Shown here one piece after another: positions 11,600 through 23,392 of a stretch of DNA of 64,000 bases (its first letter is position 1; each line of letters starts with the position of its first letter). Origin of the DNA: Siphonodentalium dalli (lineage: Eukaryota; Mollusca; Scaphopoda; Gadilida; Siphonodentaliidae). The notes under the pieces were generated by a model that saw nothing but the letters and a program-made list of their open reading frames with translations, made no database searches and was not told where the DNA came from. The DNA lies in NCBI GenBank assembly GCA_032622095.1, contig CP136063.1:279551426-279615425 (forward strand). Reading direction: 5' to 3'. A program made the translations under genes and the position numbers.

Positions 11600-11705
11600 A
11601 ATCCGTGCGCACGGATTAATAATTCGTGCGCACGAATTAATAAACCGTGCGCACGAATTACTAATCCGTGCGCACGAATTAGTAATCCGTGCGCACGGAT
11701 TAACA
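11600..11705. repeat. FB1 left palindrome array
   Basis: Five GTGCGCAC-centred palindromes spaced 21 bp apart by spacers like ATTAATAAT. The ORFs translating this block as repeated 'PCARI' are by-products of the repeat. Confidence 0.95.
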
Positions 11706-12667
11706 ACCCCCTTGCATTTCCCAAGGAATGTCAATGGGGATAAAGTGTCTTCGTTATATGTTGAACTGAACATAATACCATTGTTGACTAATAACCCGTC
11801 GTCGCCCTATGATGAGTTTTACCTGGCGAGCTCCTAACATGGCATGTTTGTGGTATATATATATATGGGTGTGGATAACAGGTGCGGTGGACCAAAAGCT
11901 ATTGTTACAATGCCATATATACCTGCCATGTTGCACGGTGGAAAAATCATTGCACAACGATCCATATGAGTGATACTCGTACTCCCTGTGACCATAAGGC
12001 ACCGCGGGTCACATCTATATTCCCGTACATGTAAAACCTGTTCAGTCCGGAACTGGCTTACACATAGGTCTATTATATTCAATTCAGCCCATGAAAGGCA
12101 CTTTACCCCCCCCCCCCCTTTCCCTAATTGACCCTCATTCCATCTTCCACAAAAATAAATACTGATGCATGTCTTCACTATTTAGTCTTGCTGAAGATGG
12201 TATCCTACATATTACACTCCATTTCGGCCATTCCTGATATCATATCGGTATGGTGCAGTCGTCACTGCGCAACGATCCAGTATATGCATGTATACTTTAG
12301 AGTGAAATATACTGGCATACTATCCGTGAGCATCACATAGCATCCCGGTTTAGATATGTATACATGTACATGAATGTGCAGTCCGGAACTGGCTTACACA
12401 CGAGCGGGGGCACACTAACTAGTCACCACGGTCCATATGGGCAAATACTCAAATCGTGAGCCCACGTGGACACCACAGCCTAATATAATTTGTAACTAAG
12501 TAAGCCCTATACTGGCATACGCGTACGGTCGCATACCCCCCAGGGAAGCATCCACGTATCAAACATACTTTCATGTATAATTTGTTGTTGCAACTGCGTT
12601 GTAAAGGAGCCCGCAGACGTGAGGCCATTTTGACTGAATTACCGATATGACAGTATTTATATATGTT

Positions 12668-12815
12668 AAACCGTGCGCACGGATTATTAATTCGTGCGCA
12701 CGGATTAGTAATTCGTGCGCACGGTTTATTAATTCGTGCGCACGGATTACTATTTCGTGCGCACGGTTTACTATTTCGTGCGCACGGATTATTAATCCGT
12801 GCGCACGGATTATAA
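12668..12815. repeat. FB1 right palindrome array (inverted)
   Basis: Seven GTGCGCAC palindromes on a 21-bp period, in inverted orientation to the left array. Copy number differs between arms (5 versus 7), as in known fold-back elements whose arms expand and contract. Confidence 0.95.
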
Positions 12816-12855
12816 AATATATTTACCATGTCACCTCCCGGGCTCCATACTATTG

Positions 12856-13210
12856 TATTATTATCCAACATTTTTTCTGATAAGGCAAAAGCCGTCACGT
12901 GGTAATCCGTGAAAAAGTCATATTGGACTCCAGAAAGTCATATTTGACTCCCGAGTGTACAATATGACTTTTTTTATCGGGACTACCTGACGTCACAAGT
13001 AACTCTGCCAAATGAATCGGCGAAATTGTGATGCGCGGGCAATACTGGGTGGATTGGGCAGACGTTTTCACTTCCGTGTTTACTGTTCCAAATCATGCAT
13101 TCTGATTATCGAATACAGGCCTTTAGAGTATCAAGTGCCGATAAATACCAAAAATAACCACAACAGTTTTATTCCAAAAATTTTGATAAACATATAGATG
13201 GATAATAAAA
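12856..13210. other. no gene; short inverted motifs
   Basis: Contains AAAAAGTCATATT near 12913 and AATATGACTTTTTTT near 12960 in inverted orientation, with GTCACGTGG before and TGACGTCAC after. This may be the remnant of a small inverted-repeat element. No coding evidence. Confidence 0.35.
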
Positions 13211-13454
13211 ATGTAATTATTTACGCCACCGGTGTAATATGTTCTTGAAAATATAATAACACCTGGTCCAATGGGCGAGTGGATTATGGGTAATTAGGTA
13301 GTCTCGTACCTGACTCAATCGTACCGATAGTCACGTACAGGCTGAAATTGTAAACTTAACGCCACCGGTGTAATATGTTCTTGTCCAATGGGGGATTGGA
13401 TTATGGGTAATTAGGTAGTCTCGTACCTGACTCAATCGTACCGATAGAGTCACG
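13211..13454. repeat. two-copy tandem duplication
   Basis: TTACGCCACCGGTGTAATAT through CTGACTCAATCGTACCGATAG appears at about 13220-13332 and, with a deletion of about 18 bp near its start, at about 13359-13447. Non-coding. Confidence 0.85.
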
Positions 13455-13789
13455 TACATTACTTTCCTTTGAAATTTCAACATGCGCCTCAGTCATTACA
13501 TACCCACAGCACAGTCATGTGATGGGTTCTCTTCGCTTTCACATTTGGAATCGCCGTCATTACTTTCCTTTGCAATTTCATCACGCGCTTCAGTCAATGC
13601 ATATCCCAAGAGATTCTGTCCTTTTTTGTTGTTGGTATGGGTACTAGGCTAGTAATTAGGTCGATGTAAAGGTAAAATGGGTCGCTTTAAAAGCTGTAGT
13701 CCGCTGAATAAAATAGTCCGACACAGATTAGCACATGTGCTGATATTGATATTACCACACCCTTTGGAAAGCATGCGATCGTGTGGTAA

Positions 13790-14040
13790 TCAAAGATGGA
13801 TTTCGACGAAATTTGATACTTAGGGGTACTTGTGTCCGGGGAGTGTTTTGGACGGGTCAAATCGTGACCCCGACCTGACCTTGACCTTTAAAACAATTGA
13901 CAAGATCAAATCAGGTAAAACGGATGGATTTCGACGAAATTTTATACCTATGGCTACTTTTGTCCGGGGAGTGTTTTGGACGGGTCAAATCGTGACCCCG
14001 ACCTGACCTTGACCTTCAAAATGGTCAATTCAAGGTCAAA
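13790..14040. repeat. two-copy tandem repeat of about 125 bp
   Basis: GATGGATTTCGACGAAATTT through GACCCCGACCTGACCTTGAC occurs at about 13795-13890 and again at about 13922-14015. This protein-like non-coding unit ending in 'GACCTTGACCTT' is common in invertebrate repeats. The region 14041-14900 after it has no recognised gene. Confidence 0.8.
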
Positions 14041-14989
14041 AAGTATACCAATCTTAAAGGTACTCAATCCGATTAAGCACCCCTAAATTACTATTTCTTT
14101 GGCTTCGGTGGCAAAAAAATATTTGATTCGAGTCGAGGGGGAAGATGGATAACTCTAAAAGCAAGTGCTTATTATTGTTAACAATTAAGGCAGCATCTTA
14201 CATAACCAATGAGCTGGTCTACAATCTTAATTTGCTCAGCTCCCAATAAGTGGGATTGACTATATAGAACCTAGCAAATATCGCGAATCTTATATACGAA
14301 GCCATGGAATCAGGAATCATTTTCATGTGATAAGTTATAAGCTAACTTATAGAGCTCTTTGATTCATACACTTTTTGCATGAGTCAATGCGACTTCGGTC
14401 GGCTTATCGTGACTGGATCGTGTCACAGTTACTGTGAGTATCCATGCTCCCGACTATGTGTCGGATTCTGATAACCAAAGCGTACAAGACTACAAGTAAT
14501 GCCGACGAGACAAGACCAACTTGTACACTTTCGGATATAATATTTAGAAAAGACATGTAGTTCCAAATTAAAACCCATGCGAGCAGCAGGAGCTGCTTAA
14601 GCCAGTTTCCTGAAGATACTGAACATTTTCTTGAAGTGCCGTCACTTGATCCACTCCTTGGTGAAGCTAGTATACATGGATCTGGTATAAAAACAGCAAA
14701 TAGGAATTTTATGAACTTTTCTTATCCTAGTCTAGTTTTACAACCATCTAATCGAATCGAAACTGGCATATAAAGGACAACAAGCCGCTAGAATGCAGTC
14801 GTTGGCCATACTTATTACCAGCCAAGCTACAAACAGAAAGTTTGGACGCGGAAGACGCTGTGGAGGTGGTTAAAGCTTGTTCCTAACATCATCCAAAAGT
14901 TTGGATCAAATAGGATGAGCATCAGCTTTTCACCGATTCCGTGTGGTTTGCATGAACAGGACGTGAATGGTCAGATGACGGAGTTACCA

Positions 14990-15050
14990 CATTGAATGGT
15001 CAAATGGCGGAGTTACCACATTGAATGGTCAAATGGCGGAGTTACCATAG
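14990..15050. repeat. short tandem triplication
   Basis: The 27-bp unit ATGGTCAAATGGCGGAGTTA plus CCACATTGA is present about three times at 14967-15050, with small differences. It lies just upstream of the tyrosine-recombinase relic. Confidence 0.8.
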
Positions 15051-15362
15051 TGACTGACAGTAGACGGAATCTTTGGTTATTAAAATCTCGTCGTGAAAGA
15101 AAGAAACAAGTTTTGGAACTCCTGTCTGAGGTTCAGAAAGAGTCTCAGAAAAACAAATCTTATATATGAGAGGAAAGAGAACTCTACTTCAAATACTGGA
15201 TGTAAACCGGATGTGAAGAAACCTCGTGCGTCCGGGTCAGTTCAAATGAAGAACAGAATCTGTTAACTCAGGGACGGAATAAAATAATTCACGCCAATCC
15301 AGAGGCAATTGCTCTGATAGCATGGCTAATATAGACCGGAAACTCGAATAGAGAGATTTTCG

Positions 15363-15840
15363 GCAAGGTCCAGACAACGGGATTATGCAAGTACATTCAA
15401 GCAATTTAGCAATTGGTGTGATAACCAACAGATTGATCCATACTCAGCCACTTTAAAAGAATCTGCTAATTTTTATCTTTTCTTTTTGACAACGGCTTGT
15501 CGTATTCCACTATAATAGGCTATAGGTCAATGTTATCGGCATGTTAAAGCCTGCTTTAAATAAAATTTATCTTATCTTCTCTTATAATCATCCAATTGGA
15601 CAGTATAATTATTCAAATGTTGAGGGGCATTTTCAATGGAAGACCTCCGTCTTGCATTTTATTACCATCATGGAATCTTTCTCTCGCTCTTGAATGCTTG
15701 AAGACAACGCATTTTGAACCGATGGAGTAATTTTTGTTGAAGATGGTTACATCGAAGAGTTTTTTTCTGGTAGCGGTGACATCTTTTAAAAGATGCAGTT
15801 ACATTCAAATTTTGCAGCTGGGGGCAGGCCATATCAACAT
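15363..15840 (+). pseudogene. decayed tyrosine recombinase of a DIRS-like retroelement
   Basis: Conceptual translation across several frames shows the order expected for the tyrosine recombinase of DIRS/Ngaro-type elements. First comes an N-terminal helical part (RDYASTFKQFSNWCDNQQID, from about 15374), then YSTIIGYRSML near 15500 after a frame change. This is followed by MLRGIFNGRPP near 15620, and WNLSLALECLKTTHFEP with FFLVAVTSFKRCS near 15670-15800. Frameshifts and stops make it non-functional. The catalytic C-terminal half was not found. Which YR-element clade it came from is uncertain. Confidence 0.7.
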
Positions 15841-15959
15841 ACAGCGACGCTGGTAGAGCTTGGATTGGTATGCGTTTGGCCGAAGCGCAGGGCTGACTAG
15901 CCACCGTGAAAATTGCAGGAGCCAGGGCCGAGCACGCGACCGACAAGCAGTCATGAAAA

Positions 15960-17404
15960 TTGCTTGAGTCAGCTTCCTAAAATAATTGTATGTAAACGCC
16001 AATAATTATCGCCGCTTTGTATAATTAACAGCGATATTTGAGTTTGACATTCAAATCATATATGGCGCGGTGTCAGGGATATCATAGAAGGATGCCAGGC
16101 GCATATTTATGTGGTTGGTGTTCTCTCCGACCTTTGCTGACATACTAAAGTAATCTGTTTTAGTAATCTACTATAGACACTCCCTCATTTTCAAACAATT
16201 GTCGCAAATATCCACTGAGACTAAAACCAGCCGGGACCCGATTGAATCTCTTCACACAAGAATGCGCACTAGCAAACACTTTATGAAAGTGAGGCAAATA
16301 ACCCTCGCAGTACCACATTAATCGTCGGACATGCTTTCCGCCAATAGTATCTACTAGCAGGGTTATCCGGCGGTGCCCAAGTTAAAGTGACGTGAAATCC
16401 TCTGCTGTGGATATTTTGTGGGAATATAGAATAATCTGGTGGGAAAATAGAATACTCTTGCTCAATGTGTTACACGTATTCTCATAAATTGTATATCCAA
16501 AATGGCATCGCAAAACGGCATTCTTATACATGGATTATAAGTACTCTCATCTTGTCGGAGTGATTGTCATTTTGTTGATTAATTCGTCCCACCAATAAAG
16601 AAGTATTTATCTATTGACATCTGCGCGTACTTCCTATACGCTGTCATTTTTTTTAAATCGGACAGTGGACATAGTTGGAATTGACGTTCGTTTGTTTGTT
16701 TTTTAAATTGTTAAATATTTTTTATTGGGTTCAAAACTTAACATCACAAACACATTAGTTTTCAAAAATAGAAGATAATTGGATTTTACATTATAGAGAT
16801 GTATAAATCAATATAGTCGGTTATACTAAGATTTTGAGGACACCTGGTTATCATATCTCCTTGAAGATGTTTGAAAGAAATGTCCAGGTGCTCAGAGCTG
16901 TTAATGGTGATATACTGGCTAATTGTTCTCAGTTAAAAAAATGTTGCTATATATCAGCTACATGTGCCCGACAGAGAGCGAGATATTAAGTTGTTTAATG
17001 AGTTGAGTATAATGAAGTCATGTACTACTGATTGTGTTTTCGTTTATCTCCTAAGAAACTATATTTGACTGCAACTGTGACCACTATTTTTGAACAGGCC
17101 TTCTATACATGTCCATCTCTCTTGACAAATTGTATCTTGGAAAATATCTTGAATGGGACCCAATTGCGTTATAATACATGAACCATTATAACATGCCATC
17201 TTCTGACGGTTCAAGGTCTCTCATTTTGCAATAAATGTATCTCTTAAATAGAATGATAAATATACTTTTAATGCGTCCTTCTATGTATCTGTTTTTGCTA
17301 GCTCACTATATGTATATGAATGCCCCGATTCCCGTCCCCATATATAAATATGACAGTTGGGAAGATATAGTTGTTCAAGTGACTTAATTCGGTCACTACT
17401 TGTT
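15960..17404. other. no gene recognised
   Basis: AT-rich intergenic DNA with no supported ORF, RNA gene or clear repeat. Confidence 0.35.
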
Positions 17405-18660
17405 GAGGTTGTGAAATTTGAACACAATACAAATATTTAAGGGGAAGACGCACGTTTTGCATAAATCCAGCCAAAAATGGCAAGAGATTTTCAACAAAGA
17501 ATTCCTCTGGATCTACCTGGTGAAAAATCTTGAATTTCACATATCATTATCTCCATTGTATATAAAATCTGAGCAATTATTAAGAGACGATACAAACATT
17601 GGACTTTAATAGATTTGAGAGGTTGAAAGTATTATTGTTGTGTCCCTTTCGCTACCAAGTACTGCTAGAATAACAAGAGGTGTGCACTCGAGTGCTAGAA
17701 TACCCCCACCGTGGCAAATTCAACCCGCATTATCCGTAAACCCAACAAAAAAGATTTTTAACTTTAAAGAAAAATTCGGACTAATAATATCGATATGGTG
17801 TCACAAGAAGCTTGTACAGAAAAAATTATTCAAATTGGTTCATATTTGTTAAAGTTATTAAGTCGGACAGAATTTTCTAAGTCAAAATAAGTCGAAAATG
17901 AGGGGTAACTTAAAAAAAAAAGTCGGACCGAACCGCAATTAGCATCATGCGGAGAGGCAGTCCCAAGGAGATTGCATACAAAAAAATTATTGAAATCGGT
18001 TCATAGTTGTTTAAGTTATGAGGTCGGACGGACGGACACATGGACGGAGAAAGTGTGACGGACGGACGGACGGACCTACGGACGGACAGACGCAGTCAAT
18101 CCAGTATACCCCCCCATGCCATTTTCTTCGAAAGTGGGGGTATAATTAATAATTTCACACAACACCCCAATCACCAAATATCTTATTGTCTTGGCTCTAT
18201 GAGAGGAGGCTTCATTTGTATCATAATGTTAAGTTATATTTTAATTGCATAATACAGAATCATAGCCCAATATATAATGATGAAGAATAAAGCAGTCACA
18301 AATATTCCAGCCCAATGAAAACAAATGTTGACATGCAGTGTGGGCCACTCAAGCAGGGAGCAATCAACTGGAATTAGGCCACAGTGTTAAGACATACAAT
18401 GGTCAGCTTTAACTTGGTTATAAACCCATAACCCAGAATTCTTCTCAGACCCATTTTTCGTTGATCAACAAGCATGACATGAACATTCTCAAATATAGAA
18501 AATTATTTGTGAGTAGTTCCCTTTCTAATTGAAAATAATTATTAAAGTAAGTCTCTCATGATCTCATGAATATGGATATATGAACTGCATTTTTGAAAAA
18601 AAAACTGTTTTATAGAAGTTCTTGGTACCGGCAAACAGGTTTGTTGGTATTTGGTAACTA
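17405..18660 (+). repeat. dispersed repeat, family F, copy 2, interrupted
   Basis: 17405-17635 and 18150-18660 together match the complement of 3290-3865. The break point (GTATTATTGT then AATTTCACACAA) lies inside what is continuous in the first copy. The inserted DNA is annotated separately. Confidence 0.75.
17636..18143. mobile_element. about 500-bp insertion with CCCCCAC ends and GGACGGAC tail
   Basis: This block interrupts family F. It contains TACCCCCACCGTGGCA near its left side and GTGGGGGTATAATT at its right, plus a (GGAC)n-type minisatellite at about 18025-18090. Similar tails occur near 23100 and 27665. It is probably a non-autonomous element; the class is unknown. Confidence 0.6.
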
Positions 18661-18689
18661 AACAAATTCTTATCAAATTTAGTCACCCC

Positions 18690-20340
18690 CCCCCATCTCT
18701 CACGCAAATGGCAACAATTTTTCAACTTAAATCACACGATTAGATTCCTCGTATCATGGAGAAGAATGTGTATCAATTTGGTGCTAAAAATAGTTTCTTT
18801 TATAAATGTTTGTGCCCCTCTCCCTTCCGTGCACCCCGGAGTCGAACGACACCACATCATGGAGATGAGTATGTATAAGTTTGGTGAAAATATTTGACAA
18901 AAATATTTCATCAATTTTGCTGCCCTCCTTTCTGCCCCGGACAACAGCAGCGTCACTTTGGATAGTTTTAACCCGCACCATTATATTCCTCGTAAAAATT
19001 GCCTAGATCCATTCGGTGTCATCTAAATGGTCCCCCGCGCAAAGTTATATAGAACACAGATAGACATTCGTAAATATAGGAACTGTGGCAACTTTAACCC
19101 ACATGATTTGATTCCATATATCATTGGAGAATGTGTATGAATATGGTGGAAATTTCCGATATTTAGAAGAACGTCCGTCAATTTGGTTAAAATCAGTGGT
19201 AAAAATAGTTTTATCAATTTTGGTGCCCTAGTCCCATTCAGTGCACCCATGATGCCACTTTTGACAATGTTAAGCCACACAATACAATTAGACTCCTGAT
19301 ATCATGGAGATAATTATGTATAAGTGTGGTGGCAATCGGTGACTAAACAAATACTTATCAGATTTAGAGACAACTCCCTCCCACAGCTCTCTTCAAACGG
19401 CACCAATTTGGCGTCATTAAATTACACGATTAGATACCTCTTATCACGGAGAAGAATGTGTATCAATTTGGTGGATATTGGTGCTAAAATAGTTTTAACA
19501 ATTTTGGTGCAGCAGTCCCCTTCAGTGCACCCATGATGCCACTTTTGACAATGTTTAGCCACACAATACAATTAGACTCCTGATATCATGGAGATGATTA
19601 TGTTTAAGTTTGGCAATACTCGGAGACTAAACAAATTCTTATCAAATTTAGAGCACCCCCCCCCCCCCCATCTCTCACCAAACGGCACCAATTTGGCATC
19701 TTTAAATCACACGATTTGATACCTCTTATCATGGAGAAGAATGTGGTGGTAATCATGGAGAAGAATTTGGTGGTAATCAGCGCTAAAATAGTTTTTATCA
19801 ATTTTGATGCCCCAGTCCCCTTCAATCCACCACTGACGGCACTTTTGACAGTGTTAAGCCACACAATACAATTAGACTCCTGCTATCATGGAGATGATCA
19901 TGTATAAGTTTGGTGGTAATCGGTGACTAAACAAATTCTTATCAGATTTAGTGCCCCCCGCAATTAGATTCCTAGTATCATGGACACGAATGTGCAACAA
20001 TTTGGTGGGAATCTCAGGGAATCTGCGCTAAAAATATTTTGATCAAATATGGTTCCTCTCTCCCCTTCAATGCACCCCTGACTCGAACGGCGCTTTGACA
20101 TTTTTAAACCACACCATTCGATTCCTCATATCATGATGATGGTTATGTATAAGTTTGGTGGAAATCGGCGACAAAATAAATTGCTGCCCCTCCCCTTTTC
20201 TGCCCCTGACAACAGCGTCACTTTAGAAAATTCTAACCCGCACCATTATCTTCCTCGTAAAAAGTTACCCCTGTTATACCCCTTTGGTGCCATCTAGATG
20301 ATCCCCCGTAAAATTATGTAAAACACATACAGACAGTCGC
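18690..20340. repeat. diverged array of about 140-150 bp units
   Basis: The phrase GATTAGATTCCTCGTATCAT or a variant, followed by GGAGAAGAATGTGTATCAAT, recurs near 18738, 18970, 19108, 19285, 19430, 19568, 19708, 19867, 19966 and 20117. Alternate units share AAATTCTTATCAGATTTAG, suggesting a two-unit higher-order repeat near 290 bp. The small ORFs here are by-products. Confidence 0.85.
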
Positions 20341-21946
20341 AAATATAAAAGCATGCAGAGCGTCTTCTGTTGTGTGGTATAGTGATACACTGTCCATTAT
20401 AAATCAGGGATTTTTCTGCCTATTTTGGGAATGGGTCCGGGTCCGTTCGAATTGGGAAAAATGTGTCTTTACAGACCAAAATTGGGAATTTTCCATGTTT
20501 TAGAAAAATTCAATTAATCACTGTTACACACAAGTAAATAGTACTAATATCGTAATTTTCGGTGTATAACGCGACTCAAACACAGGTAACTCAAAGATGA
20601 AGTAAAATCCCAGCCCATTGAGGTCCATTCCTCAGCCTCAGGTAAGAAAATTCACAGATAACAACGGAAGGATTCAAGCCATCCACCAAACTTCGACGGA
20701 AAAACGGTAATGAAACACCCAAGGATGGATAGGTATCTAGTTGTAATTCAATAAATAAAATAAAATAATTAATACCAAATCAAAGTGTCCGTGTTATCAT
20801 TCCCATATTGAGCTACCAGTACGGTACTACAACATTGAAGAGACAATGAGACTATGGTAACCAACACGGGTGATTACCGCTCATCGAAGACATATTAAAA
20901 CAAGACTGCAAAGACTGATAAGACTGGGACTCTGGAGACAACAACAGTCAGAACTTTTCATAATCACTTTAAAAGAAATAGCTCTAAACAGGATATGTGG
21001 CTAGAGAGACTTCACGTATATATAGATTGGTGAAAATCCACCTTGAAATTACCAAATGTACACTACTGATCACCCCTCTCCTCCAGTTCAACAAGTACCC
21101 TCCCGACCGGGCAACAGATCTCACAAGCGCCTTTTTCTAAAACCATTTAGACATTTCTGAAGCCCAATTATCCATGGACCCAAAACACAATACATGTATG
21201 TCAGATTAATCAGTCAGGTGGTTCCAAGGTAGATGTTTTAATGAATTTGGCATTTCAATGATTTTATTAGACACAAAAGTGTTAACTCCCCATGGCCCCA
21301 CCATTTCTTGACAGGTTGACCTCATTTTAACAAATCTGAATCCTCCTGATTGCTCCATACATATAGTTATGTCCCTGGTCCCACCCTATTTAACCTGGTG
21401 ACCCGATCTGAATAAATTTGAATCCCAGACACCAAAGAACCCTTCATACATATGATAAATATCAGTAAAATAGACATGATGGTCCTTGTGAAGGAAGCAT
21501 ACTAAGAGGGAAACTGTCCTTCGTTTGGCCCCTATTTGACCAGGTGACCCCATTTAAAAAAAATCTGAATTGCAGTCACGGAAGAACATTCCATGCTAAA
21601 TAAACCAACTAGTTCTTGCAAACATATTTTAAGAATTAATATGTAGTGAAATAGTTATGTCTCTGGCTCTGCCCTTATTTGACTTTGTGATCCCATTTTC
21701 ACAAATCTGTCACCCAAGGTAATTTCATATCAAATATAAGCAAAATAGGCCATTTGATTCTTGCATAGAAGAAACATCATGAATTACTATGGAGAGAAAG
21801 AGTAATGTAGCTGGTCTTGCACCTACTTGACCTGTTGACCCTGATTGAACAAATCTGAATCACAATCACCAAAGAAGCAGCCTGCAAATAGTGTGCCATT
21901 CCTACATTGTATGTGCCTGGCCTCAAGCAACACAATGTATTGTACA

Positions 21947-22210
21947 ATCAAGCCTTGAAATAGTGTGATAGTGTGTCTGTCATTTGCAGAATGAGGGCCC
22001 ACAGAGAGTGACTTTAGTGACGCTATCCTGCACAGTAGGCTAGCATCACTAAATTCACCCTCTGGGGACCTCATTCTGCTAAGGCCCTCAACTGCTATGG
22101 CAGACGTAGGATAAGATTGAAGTTCCCCAGTTGGAAGTTGATGTTCACCCATTGGGCACCTCAATTATGAATTTTATCTTCTGCAAATTAGGGGATATAG
22201 AAACTTCCTA
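21947..22210. mobile_element. family C MITE, copy 1
   Basis: AATCAAGCCTTGAAATAGTG at the left end, then TCATTTGCAGAATGAGG and a central hairpin (CTAGCATCACTAAATTCACC on one arm). The tail ends AGGGGATATAGAAACTTCC. The same modules recur at 22260, 34768, 36302, 36530, 39098, 39885 and 63707. Confidence 0.75.
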
Positions 22211-22259
22211 GAAGGAAAATGTAACTAAAAACAATGTTAATTTGATACTATAGGTACTT

Positions 22260-22395
22260 CCCAGAAGATGAGGCCTAAGCAAAATGAGGTCTCCAGAGGG
22301 TGAGTTTGGTGATGCTAGCCCACTGTGTGGGATAGCATCACTAAATTCACCCTCTGGGATCCTCATTCTGCAAATGTCAGACACACTAAATTCAG
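22260..22395. mobile_element. family C MITE, copy 2 (hairpin part)
   Basis: Inverted arms AAAATGAGGTCTCCAGAGGG and CCCTCTGGGATCCTCATTCT around TGCTAGCCCACTGTG. It ends in TGTCAGACACACTAAATTCA. Confidence 0.75.
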
Positions 22396-23392
22396 GCAGT
22401 TTGTTTAAAATTGCTAGCAGTATGTTTATACAAGCTGTCAGTGACATATTATTCTAATCTAGATTAATGACCTGTGTTTCTCCCTGTTTATCCACAAAGA
22501 GATATCTGCAACTTTAATAGAACAGGTATTAAAGTTGGAAGCTGGAAATGATATCCGTTGGAAGGGATGTTGGTTGGATGCAGGCCACTGCAGGGTGGGG
22601 GTGGGTCTGGGCCATGTGGGAGGGGGGATGGGTAATGGAATATTTCTGTAATTTCAGAAGATTAAAGATTAAAGTTTCATAACTCTGCAGATGTTATAAT
22701 GGTGTCACTTTTTTCAAATTTTATAAAATGATTAAAAAATAATTTGTTTGTTTGTTAATTTGAGTATGGTGAAAATTCCAAAAATCTGAATTTGACCAAA
22801 ACAAATTTGTTTTTAAGTTATGTCACTGGCTCCGCCCACATTCGACCCAGTGACCTCATTTGAACAAATCTGAATAACAGTACCCCAAGGACCCTTTGTA
22901 CCAAATATGAACCCATTCGGCCCAATGAAATTTGAGAAGTCGTTGTAAGAATTACAGAGTTATGGCCCTGGCTTCGCAACAATTTGACCAGTGTCCTCAT
23001 TTGAACAAATCTGAATGAGAGTCACCTAGGGAACATCCACACCAATATGAACCAATTTCGGTCTTACGGTTCCAGAGGAGATGTTCAAAGAATTGTTGAC
23101 GGACGGATGGATGGATGGATGGACGGACGGATGGATGGACGGACGAGGAGTGATGACTAAAGCTTCGTCTCAGGTGAGCTAAAAAAGCATGCGTGAGTTC
23201 TTTTCACTTCACTGCACTCTCACATGACAACAAAACTCAGAAAAAAATTATAATTATTCAATAAACCCGATGATATTATATACCTGCCTGCAATTGGGAA
23301 TTTGGTGGTTGAAAATTGGGAATAAAGGTGCCTTTTTCCCATTGGGAATGGGGCCGTTTACCGGACCCTGAGGACACCTAAAAAAATCCCTG

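Larger units (their letters stand above)
11556..12855. mobile_element. fold-back element FB1 with 6-bp target duplication
   Basis: CTATTG occurs at 11556-11561 and again at 12850-12855 as a direct repeat. The 1288-bp element between them (11562-12849) starts TATGGAGCCCGGGAGGTGAC and ends with the exact complement. Inside the shared outer segment (to ATATATTTTATAATCC), each arm becomes a tandem array. The left arm has five copies and the right arm seven copies of a 12-bp palindrome (CCGTGCGCACGG or TCGTGCGCACGA) on a 21-bp period. The middle, about 11706-12667, is not repeated apart from two GTCCGGAACTGGCTTACACA blocks near 12046 and 12381. I found no transposase. Confidence 0.88.
20405..23392. 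mobile_element. 3 kb inverted-end DNA element
   Basis: The left end reads CAGGGATTTTTCTGCC then TTTGGGAATGGGTCCGGGTC. The right end is the complement in reverse: CCCATTGGGAATGGGGCCG, ACCGGACCC, AAAAAAATCCCTG. TAAAT flanks both ends and may be part of the target duplication. The interior holds diverged units of about 150 bp (about 21290-21860 and 22800-23090), two family C MITEs, and a GGATGGATGGAC minisatellite at 23097-23145. That minisatellite is followed by CTCAGGTGAGCTAAAA. CAG-type ends suggest hAT-like mobilisation, but I found no transposase. Confidence 0.6.

Noticed and set aside
11600-12815. CRISPR-like look of short palindromic repeats with short spacers
   Set aside because: Spacers are 8-10 bp and alike, arrays are inverted pairs, and the DNA is eukaryotic with a target duplication. 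It is a fold-back element.
12449-12898. 149-codon minus ORF with repeated NPCARI text
   Set aside because: It simply translates the FB1 palindrome array; the other strand gives the same kind of text.
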